From the NCBI GenBank assembly GCA_029834535.1, contig JAQMWT010000587.1, forward strand, positions 1 through 64,000: 64,000 nt of DNA. The letters run 5' to 3'. This DNA comes from Chrysophaeum taylorii. Taxonomy: Eukaryota; Sar; Pelagophyceae; Pelagomonadales; Pelagomonadaceae. Positions 46,252-54,548 of the stretch are shown piece by piece. The notes below the pieces were generated by a model. It worked only from the letters and a program-made list of their open reading frames with translations, was not told the origin of the DNA and made no database searches. A program made the translations under genes and the position numbers. The first letter of the stretch is position 1. Each line of letters begins with the position of its first letter.

Positions 46252-46826
46252 ACTATATCAAATGTCGATGAGAATCTCGAAACACGTCCGGATCCAACAC
46301 TCGAAGTAATGCACGTTGATCCCAACAACGCTATCTGTCACTGTGAAAACAGCACTCACGGAATTCCAATCCGCTGGCAATCCAAAATGCCCCAAAATGC
46401 CCGTGGGTAGCGATCCCACTCGCTAACAGCTTCCGCCGTTCAGCTCTATCAAAATCAATTCCCGGGAGAATGCGCTGCGATTTCCAACTAGCACGCGTGT
46501 TCGTCGTCTCTCGGAACGCACGAACACAATAAAGTTCGCGTATATTCTCAACGCAAACCGGTCCACTGGAACTCCGCGTGCTTGATCAGGGCACACGTAC
46601 AAATCCGGACGACGTAATACAACATGTACGGCAGCACTCGCTCGTCGGCGACCAATGTAGTCGCACGATCTCGTGTACTCCACCACGCATGGCGGTACTG
46701 AAAAACCACTCCCGACACCCTGGTGACAAAGGGGGCACTCACCGACTCGTCCTAGAGCTCACTGAACGAGGAAAACACGGACTCGGGGTCGGATATGCTC
46801 GCCACACACCTTGCTCACACTCACGA
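46252..46826 (-). other. 5' region of element D copy 3
   Basis: 575 bases upstream of the Gag start, conserved in all copies; untranslated leader or LTR part. No clear gene. Confidence 0.5.
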
Positions 46827-46831
46827 AGATG
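46827..46831 (+). repeat. Target-site duplication of Copia-B, left
   Basis: AGATG, repeated at 58451-58455. Five-base duplications are normal for copia integrases. Confidence 0.9.
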
Positions 46832-47145
46832 TGCAGAGAAATCTGCTGCCTCTTACCCTTATCCGTCCGTTGAGAACGTGATCTCTTCCTTACCCTGCCT
46901 CTTCCTTTCTACACAATCAAATAGTCCTCTGAGTTGTGCTTAAGCTCATCATCATGGTCTAGCGCGTCCCGAGGTATGTAGCACTATACACTTTACCTTT
47001 TCGTGTAGTTCTAGATGCCGCCTGTCGTGTTCTGAGGATATAGGGAACATACCTTTTCATTCCCCGAATTAAATACTTCCAGACGTTCATGATGAGACGG
47101 GATGGTTTCCCAGGTGACTTACCACTGCTTGCTAAATGCTCTGTA
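46832..47145 (+). repeat. Copia-B 5' LTR
   Basis: 314 bases, starting TGCAGAG and ending CTCTGTA; the 3' LTR ends CTCTGCA, giving 7-bp inverted termini. A handful of differences from the 3' LTR indicate a fairly young insertion. Confidence 0.92.
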
Positions 47146-47160
47146 GGTTATGGGCCCAGG
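47146..47160 (+). other. Primer-binding site, initiator tRNA-Met anticodon arm
   Basis: GGTTATGGGCCCAGG starts on the first base after the LTR and is complementary to the anticodon arm of initiator tRNA-Met (half-tRNA priming). Confidence 0.85.
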
Positions 47161-47665
47161 CGGGTCCCTGAGAAACCATGTGTTAAAACGTGCACGTAAC
47201 CTATGGGTATTGGGCTGTTACCGCGCCGGCCCAGCCTCGCCACGTAAACACGCTTGTGAATACAACGCCATTACCATTGGGCTGTATATAACACATTTTG
47301 CACACGTGATCGTGTAACCTTGTGTGCACCTGTTCATAGTATCGTATTGTCATGTCAATGTTGATGTGTGTGTAATTGGCTAACCTGTACTCTTGCACAC
47401 ATGTTATGGAATATTTTGGGTACGTCCACTCGTACATTCCATGGCAATGCACTTAACAAGCTCCTTGAGAGCACCAAAACTAACCAGCTGCCTGAGTGAC
47501 TACGCTTAGCGACACTACTCTGGACTCACAGCTTGCACAGTCGTCAAATAGACATCTTTCCATCGAAAACGATGAGTGTACATTGACACCGATAGACAGA
47601 CCCCCTTAGAATGTCTAGACAGTGTCAACTGCGCGACTGAACCCACAGGTTCCCCGTCAACTGCT
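47161..47665 (+). other. Copia-B leader
   Basis: 505 bases before the Gag ATG. Contains TATATAA at about 47284-47290, which could be a downstream promoter element or chance. Upstream in-frame codons are open from 47576 but without ATG. Confidence 0.5.
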
Positions 47666-50458
47666 ATGGCAGAACACGCAGCACGAACCGCACCCAAGGC
47701 GATCACAGGTGCGGCGGATATATTGAAGCTCGAAGCTCCTGTAGTTGAGTTTCTTAACGATGGAAATCGATTTCAGCTTCAGACTCGCAAGGTATCCTTG
47801 CAAATCAAGCATATCAAGCAATTACTACGGTCCAGTCATGCCGATGCCTTCCTCGAGTACGACTCGTACGAAGCATATACTCGGTCATGCAAGGACTACG
47901 AGATCCTCCGGAATCAAATTCTCGATCGCGTTTTCCTGGAATGGAAGACCGATAGGGCTGCTGATCTCCGTTTAGCTGTTGATGAATTGCCCCCTGAGTA
48001 TCAGGAATGGCATTTCACCAACGAAGCTTTCCCCAACTTACCTGATGCAGAAGTAGCTCAGCTAGCTACTGTCTGTTACGACTATGAAGTCAAGGCATTA
48101 CGTCCTGAAATCAATGCCCGTTTCTTAGAAGAGGAACGAATCTTAAATCGCGCGCACCCGAAAGCATTAGCTTTCGACACCCGTGTTCGTGCCCCTGTTA
48201 CTATGTTTTCGTTAACTGCTGCTGACTGGCACACTTATCAGAACACGTATGCTACATTCTTGCATACTTACTTCAATCTTGAAAGTGTTGGAAAACCAGC
48301 ACTTGCGGCCTGGCCCGCCATCAATGAGGTATATAACAAAAGTTATTTACCCAACAAGGCTCGAGCCATTATGCTCATCGCCTTTAGTCACTACGAGTCT
48401 GTTACGACTACTGATGTGTCCTATTTGAAACAGCAATTTAACTCTGTTGTTTATAATCCTAACTGGTATGTCCATGTGTTTATCGAAGATGTCCTAGCAT
48501 TTAGGCAAATCTCTTACCAACTTAACCAGGAAGAGACTGACCTTCAATTCGACTTTGGTGCTCTTTGGTACTCTTGTAGAACAATTTATGAAGAGATACA
48601 TCGGCATTATGTCGATAACACCAGCAACAATCGTTACGATCGTGGTTGGGTAGATTGGTGTTATATGTATGAAACCCTATCTTCATCTCGGCCTGTGCCA
48701 GAAGCTGAACGATTGTGTCACCCTACCAACCCTAGCTACATTTTAGAATACGCATTAGACTTATACAATGTAGTATCAAATGGGTCGAACAAAAGACGCT
48801 TAGAACGCCCCGTTTCTTGGCAACCCTATGTCGAAGGTTTATCATCTCAACCAAAGCCAAAGTTACTACTTACAAATACGCTGGATTTAGCAGACAAAAG
48901 TCTGACTCAAACTGCTAACACACTCGCCTTCATCACTGCGTCTCAACCTGGTACATCTTCCACGTTTAATGCTAGACGCTTGCGTAACTCTAATGATGCT
49001 CGCCAGCCTTTCTCTCGCAGCGACTTATCGTACTACCGTTCTGGTGATTCTTATGTCACCAAGAAAACTACAGGACAGTCCCATGATCGCCCAATTTACC
49101 CCCGCACTTTTGACAGGTCCTCTCGGTCTAACATGAAATTATTAGATCGAACAAATCACACCTTAAACACCCTGCGAGAACAGTGTAGTGAACTTACGAA
49201 GCATGTGACAGATAATGATACCACGGCTCAGCTACAACAGAATATCAACAAGTTATTTGAGACTCTATTACAATCAGCTGACATTCTGTCAACGACATCT
49301 GAGGACAACAGTAATTTACTTCGTCTAAACGAACAACTCATGTTTGCAGAAGACATCATTTATGATGTAGACGTTCATCTATCCTCGACCGAAAAGTCGT
49401 TAAACTACGTGGAGCCACAACATCATACTGTTGTTACTGCTCCCACCCCAAAGGCAACTCCTCCTACTACAGACACGAAGAATCCCCCCAACACACAGGG
49501 TAATCCTTCCAATAGTGTGCCTAACCTCTTTCCTGCTTCCGCCATCTCGGCTTTACCACCAGCGTTACTGTCCTCGCTATCTTCACAGGTCCAATCTGCC
49601 CTCAACTTACCACCACAAGCCGAAACCAAAAGGGATGCCGATCATACTTCGCTATCGTCATTTGATGAAAAGCACGGCATGGCTGATGAGGCTGACGAAC
49701 CATCACCACCTGTTCAACCGACTATCATTCCAACGAATCTGCTATTGCTGGAGAACTTCTTCACGGCCAGCCTCTCCACCACTTGCACACACTCGGAAAA
49801 CGCCTTCCTCACCAACTACATGAAGGTAAACAGTGTCCCTCCACATTGTTCTTTTCTATATTTTGACTCTTGTGCTACCATCTCATTGATGTCCACTTAC
49901 GATTTTGCAATACCCAATCATATTATTCCACTGGACTCCAAATACGCGCCGATTGTTATTCAAACAGCCACTGGACAACAACGTGCCTCACACATGATGT
50001 TAACACGCAACATCGTTGTTCCCCTACCAGATCATCCACAAGTTGGCTATGTTAAGATCGACTTCGCTTTACGTCTTCAGCCAGTGCACGACCGACATCT
50101 CGCTATCCTGAGCATGCTCGAGTGGAACCAGACGAACCTGACCACTGTGTTCAATGATCGAGCTGAGCCAAAGCTCAGCGCTGTCACAAGCCGCATAGAC
50201 AAAGATGTACGTATTCCCATACACTACATAGCAGCTAATTTACCTGCTCTTCCTTGTCTCACCTACAACATCGCTCGCGACAAGCAACTCGAACTTCGTT
50301 CCCTCGCATTTCCCCTCAAGCGATACCAAACAGGGATCTACTTGCATACTACAACTACCTACTCCAAAGAGTTTTACCAGATCGCCCGTGGATTCGCCCT
50401 TTGGTTCTCAATCTTCGGAAACATAACAAGTTTGATCAGCAAAATACGCAGCCATTAA
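47666..50458 (+). CDS. Copia-B Gag-protease polyprotein
   Basis: 930 codons from the ATG at 47666 (MAEHAARTAPKAITG), chosen because the frame above has no earlier ATG. Residues 1 to about 575 are Gag, mostly helical with no zinc knuckle, ending at TEKSLNY (49388-49408). A Pro/Ser-rich spacer follows, then the protease with FDSCAT (D-S-C; Asp codon 49865-49867) instead of D-S-G, QTATGQQRAS as flap region and LAILSMLEWN at the copia protease tail. The last about 40 codons are probably frameshifted: frame 1 from about 50340 aligns better with Copia-A and ends at UGA 50461-50463. Confidence 0.85.
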   Translation: MAEHAARTAPKAITGAADILKLEAPVVEFLNDGNRFQLQTRKVSLQIKHIKQLLRSSHADAFLEYDSYEAYTRSCKDYEILRNQILDRVFLEWKTDRAADLRLAVDELPPEYQEWHFTNEAFPNLPDAEVAQLATVCYDYEVKALRPEINARFLEEERILNRAHPKALAFDTRVRAPVTMFSLTAADWHTYQNTYATFLHTYFNLESVGKPALAAWPAINEVYNKSYLPNKARAIMLIAFSHYESVTTTDVSYLKQQFNSVVYNPNWYVHVFIEDVLAFRQISYQLNQEETDLQFDFGALWYSCRTIYEEIHRHYVDNTSNNRYDRGWVDWCYMYETLSSSRPVPEAERLCHPTNPSYILEYALDLYNVVSNGSNKRRLERPVSWQPYVEGLSSQPKPKLLLTNTLDLADKSLTQTANTLAFITASQPGTSSTFNARRLRNSNDARQPFSRSDLSYYRSGDSYVTKKTTGQSHDRPIYPRTFDRSSRSNMKLLDRTNHTLNTLREQCSELTKHVTDNDTTAQLQQNINKLFETLLQSADILSTTSEDNSNLLRLNEQLMFAEDIIYDVDVHLSSTEKSLNYVEPQHHTVVTAPTPKATPPTTDTKNPPNTQGNPSNSVPNLFPASAISALPPALLSSLSSQVQSALNLPPQAETKRDADHTSLSSFDEKHGMADEADEPSPPVQPTIIPTNLLLLENFFTASLSTTCTHSENAFLTNYMKVNSVPPHCSFLYFDSCATISLMSTYDFAIPNHIIPLDSKYAPIVIQTATGQQRASHMMLTRNIVVPLPDHPQVGYVKIDFALRLQPVHDRHLAILSMLEWNQTNLTTVFNDRAEPKLSAVTSRIDKDVRIPIHYIAANLPALPCLTYNIARDKQLELRSLAFPLKRYQTGIYLHTTTTYSKEFYQIARGFALWFSIFGNITSLISKIRSH
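49387..49407 (+). other. T-x-x-S-L-N-Y motif 1 (Gag/protease boundary)
   Basis: Encodes TEKSLNY in frame with Gag-protease; one of five near-identical 21-base copies in Copia-B. Confidence 0.6.
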
Positions 50459-50460
50459 CC

Positions 50461-50466
50461 TGACTA
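50461..50466 (+). other. UGA-CUA before the methyltransferase
   Basis: In-frame with the methyltransferase and homologous in place to the UGA of all Copia-A copies (RKH...UGA alignment). UGA-CUA is a classical readthrough context. Confidence 0.5.
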
Positions 50467-51668
50467 CTTTCACGCCCAGTGTTTCTCTCACAAGAGTCCA
50501 ATCTCCGCAAACCCTCTGTCATGTTACTTTGTTCTGGTTTGTCAACTCCGGCGTTCCTGTCTCAAGCCACTAATGACTTAGGCTTAAATATCAATGTAAA
50601 AGTTGTTGTTGAGTCTGATGATACGCTTGTTCGTATGTTACGCTACCGTTTCCCTACTGTATTATTATTTGAATCTCTCCCCGCCTATATTAACCATCTT
50701 CACCTAATTTCACCAGAGGAAAGGCGCACATTCTATTGTGATATGATTGAGATTACTTCTCCCTGCACAAACAGGAATCTACTAAAGCAGCATAAGACAG
50801 AAGACTTACACAGCCTGCTGGACGATTCTCTTTTCGACAGCATGCTGTCTGTCATCAAGTTACTCCAGCCCTTGGTACTACTGGCTGAGATGACGCCTCC
50901 GCATAAGTACTGTCATCAAGACCACATCACAGTGGCCAACCTTATCCATGCAACACTTGATTACTGTGTCGATGTTGTTGACAGGTTCCCAACCTACCTC
51001 TGTGGCGACTACCAATCTAGAGAAAGATGGATATGCGTCGCACGCAGATATTCTACTGGACCAATTAAGCTATTATCGTGGCCAATCCTCCATCCACGCC
51101 CCTTCCTAAAGATCGTGGATGATCTACAAGCTATTCCCAAGCGTCTTTGGCTACCTAAACACGTATCCAAAGACTGGATCCGGGTGTTCCCCGATCCTCC
51201 ATATATCCCCGTTCCGAAAACGTTTGCACCTTACTCTCGCACAGGTTCTGTTCAGCTTACTATGGCTGACCTTGAATCCCTCAATATGTTACTGCCTTGC
51301 CTTCACTCACAACGGCTCACGAGCAACGTACTCACTCTGTTCAATCCGAGTGTACTTATCATCAGCTGTGCTTTAAACACTCCTCTATGGAGCCGCTGCC
51401 CAATGCAACCTACCGTATACACGTCAAGGTTTTTACAATCCTCTATAACTTGCTTGCCAGCTTACACTAACTCACCCACTCCTGTGTCTTATTACACAAC
51501 CGTTTTCGAAACTAACCAACAGTCACACAGGTTACTACTTACAACCTCATCAACATCACATAACTCCCACTTCTTAACTGGTGGCCACCACTCTGATGGC
51601 AACCCCATAGAGAACGCCACCACCAAATATCATGCTTTTATTGACGCGTTTGGAAGCACGTATACGTT
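50461..51668 (+). pseudogene. DNA cytosine-5 methyltransferase, N-terminal part (Copia-B)
   Basis: Open frame with motif I MLLCSGLSTPAFL (about 50524), motif II-like VVESDD, motif IV ITSPCTNRN with the catalytic Cys (about 50760), motif VI AEMTPPH (about 50886) and motif VIII QSRERWICVARR (about 51015). It aligns with Copia-A through DAFGSTYTF, then the sequence flips strand at about 51669. The frame reads on to 51921 into inverted DNA, so the native C-terminus is lost from this strand. Confidence 0.85.
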
Positions 51669-52355
51669 CACGTTTCTGCTTCCGACATTCCCCGCGACCG
51701 GGACAGGTCCATATATTTGGAGCCGTGGTGGAAGCTTGGTCAACGGTCATGAAATTGGATACATAGGATTTCTTCGTCACGGCAGCAGTATGTTAGAAGG
51801 TAGGGTCCAACACAAGGGATTTAATATCGGCAACGAGGAGCGAGAGGTGCTTGTACAGAGTGCTGTAAGTACCGGCAGGCAGAGCATTGCTGAGCATGTC
51901 ACAGCAAAGGTCATGGCGTAGAGACAAGAGGAAGGATTCCTGTTGTTTGGTGTGGTTGTTAGCACGAATCAACTCCGGTCGAGTGGGGTAGCGTAATTTC
52001 CCGTTGCGGGGGTCAAGTAAAATAATATTGGCGTACCCTCGAACGGTGGGCAATGGAGCATGCATGGAGTGGATTTTAGAGCCAAGTTTGCGGTCACTTC
52101 CACGAAGGTACCCTATATAGCGACTATGAGATAAGTGGTGATCTTCCAGAGCAAAATGAGAATCCTTGTAGTCGAAAGAGTTGTCGGTGGCCTTGTAGGT
52201 AAGGCAGCCAGGCATCACAAGAGAGCATCTGGACAAGAGCTTTTGTATGGCGGTGCCATAGGTGGCAGCGGAGCCAACTTGGGGAAGGGCTTGGACTATC
52301 CACAAGTAACCCGTAAACGTGCAGCACAGATACCTTGTCTTTGGCTCAATCTTTT
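51669..52355 (-). pseudogene. Inverted segment: methyltransferase C-terminus (motifs IX-X)
   Basis: The minus strand encodes VTCGYLW-like start, HHLSHSRYIGYLRGSDRK, PTVRGYANIILLDPRNGKL, motif IX RYPTRPELIRANN and motif X LSNALPAGTYSTLYKHL, the direct homologue of Copia-A 24300-24900 but in reverse. On the plus strand, homology to Copia-A resumes at about 52355. This is a roughly 0.69 kb inversion within the element. Confidence 0.85.
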
Positions 52356-53590
52356 ATGATGTCTATTTCCAGCAACTGCTTGACCGAAATGTCGTTAAAC
52401 TATATATCTTCGTCCTACGAAGATACTCTCGCTACTCGTGATGATGAGGATGCACCTCCAAGTGACCCTGCTGCGCACCAGGATGACGACGCACCGCCTC
52501 CCCCTGCCTTAGACACCGAACTCAAGTTCGATGTTCGGCGCAAGCGGCGTATTCCCGCTCATCCCATTCCTCGTAAGTCCGTAAGTCCCTCGCACACGGA
52601 TCTACCGAATATCTCAATGCCAAAGAACGTGCCAATCGCTTCCACCGCGTGCGTCACTGCCCCGAAAACGTCGCTGCCAAGGCCCCCAACGTACTTGCTC
52701 GCCCTGGATTCTCTGCTTCTGACATACCATATCGCGACTTATGCACCGACTGCTTCGCACACAACAAGCGCCACCCACACAAGCATTTCAATGCGACCAA
52801 GCCTTCTTTTGAGCAAACTCACAAAGCCGGCGAAGTCTGGGCGTGCGACGGCGGCTATGTGACAATCCCATCCGAATGGGGAGGCTTCACACATATCATC
52901 GTCTTCAAGGAACTCATTTCGAAATTTCTCTTGGTGTACTTTACACGCGCCACCAACGCCACGGAGTTCACTCAATCTCTGGATTTTGTGTATGACTTCT
53001 GTCGTACACAACTCAACGTGCACATGCGCACCCTCTACTCCGATGCCTTCGAGCCCTACTTTAGCCAGCACATTACCTCCCCGTCCGCGTCGATAAGGGC
53101 TTCAACTCATCGCCTTCCCGCCGTACATGCACCACTTTAACTTTGAAGTTGAGTCCGCCATCGGTTTCATCGCCTCCGCCTCCTCAACTCGCCTTCGTTC
53201 TCTCCTTAATGCTCACTATCGTGGCGCCAAGATCGTGGAACCAGCCATCATGTTTCCGTGGGCGGTGATACACACCGTTCAAAGCTACAACCTTCTCCCG
53301 AACGCCACGCTCGAGCGCATTCATCATGCTATCCTGAGTCCGCAACAGCTACTCTACAACCAACTCAACACTCCCCAACATGACATGCTCAAGATTTTTG
53401 GCGCTGAATGCTACCTTTTATTGGAGCCCCATGAACACCACAAGTGGGAACCGTGCCGCCGCAAATACTTATATCTCTGTTGCGCCAACGCGCAAAACCC
53501 GCTCGTCTCCCCACGCGTCGACCATCTCGCTGACGTCGTCCTCAACCCTGAAAACGGACAAATTCGTGTTTCGTCCAAGCTGCAATTCCT
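52356..53590 (+). pseudogene. Copia-type integrase (Copia-B)
   Basis: After LTEMSLNY (52383) come an acidic spacer and the zinc region (FHRVRH...CTDC, 52640-52760). The core has WACDGGYVTIPSEWGG (first catalytic Asp), NATEFTQSLDFVYDF and TLYSDAFEPYFSQH (second Asp). A shift at about 53100 moves to the next frame, which continues with FPWAVIHTVQSYNLLP, IFGAECYLLL and LADVVLNPENGQI. The catalytic Glu position is uncertain. Best integrase of the window. Confidence 0.82.
52382..52402 (+). other. T-x-x-S-L-N-Y motif 2 (before integrase)
   Basis: Encodes TEMSLNY, in frame with the acidic spacer preceding integrase. Confidence 0.6.
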
Positions 53591-54548
53591 CTACATGCTT
53601 CAGCATCCTACTCCTGATCCTGAACTTGCTCCTCCGCCTCACGCTCCTCCCGCGCCTTTCTCGCTCACACCCCGCGCCGCTATCCAAGACCATGTCATTC
53701 AGAGGGGGACACGGACTCCTCATCCTCAGAGGGGGCACTCCCCACCTCCTTCAGCTCCTTCTTCGTCCCCTGCTCCTGCTTCTTCTCCCTCTTCTGACAC
53801 TCTCGCCGACGATTCTGGCTCTATGTCACCGCCGCCCTTGCTTCCTTTTTACAAAGACCTTTTTGCACAAGATGAACTCATTCTTGTCCCAGGTTCCAAA
53901 CAACCCCACACCCGCGAGGCAACTTCTATGAAAAACATCCAAGCCCGGCTGCAAGCGTCTACTATTGGTGCTTACAAAGCCGCTGGTGGCAAACTCGCCG
54001 ATTTCCGCTGGGATCTTCGCCACCACTTTCTTACGTTCAAGTCTCCCGCCCTCTCCGCCCTTCATCTCAATGGCGGTATCCTCTGGTCTGGTATCTGCTC
54101 AGAGGGGGAACATGCGTTGTTAGCTCGTCTTCTTCTCCCGTTGCGCACTGACTTACTTGCCCGCTACCCGCACGTCGATGGTTACTTCGCCCACGCCAAG
54201 TGCGCATCCAGCATTCCAGCTGCAACCTTTTTAACTGCTGATGGTTCACCTACGTGCCCCATTCCTCAGCCCCTTTTATCTGCGTTCACTGAACACGCTA
54301 CCTTTGGCACTTCTTCCTTATAATATGCACTTACGTACCTGGCGCCGACCAGCTTTATTGATCACAACTCCTCCGAGTTTGGCGCTACTTCTGCACCTCT
54401 GGCTGACTTGGAGGAATACCTTCTGGTCTCTACAGAGTTTATCACCCAGGTCTTGCACACCGAACCTACTATCCATATTCAACTGGAATCTGCTTCTCCT
54501 ACTCCTACTGACGCTGTTTCCGCTTATCCCGAAGTTGCGCACACTGCC
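53591..54548 (+). pseudogene. Integrase-RT linker domain (Copia-B)
   Basis: Low-complexity Pro/Ser/Ala region with three CAGAGGGGG tracts, followed by the conserved block GAYKAAGGKLADFRWDL and a Leu-rich tail. A TAA at 54321-54323 interrupts the frame, which then continues in the same phase (SSL*YALTY) into RT; Copia-A has a codon there (VYALF). Confidence 0.65.

Larger units (their letters stand above)
41775..46826 (-). mobile_element. Element D copy 3 (best preserved)
   Basis: Minus strand: Gag 46251-44740, cysteine and RS-rich region, protease, linker and methyltransferase in long frames. It is interrupted by Copia-A at its methyltransferase and bordered at its 5' side by the AGATG target site of Copia-B. 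Before Copia-B inserted, 46826 was continuous with 58456. Confidence 0.85.
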
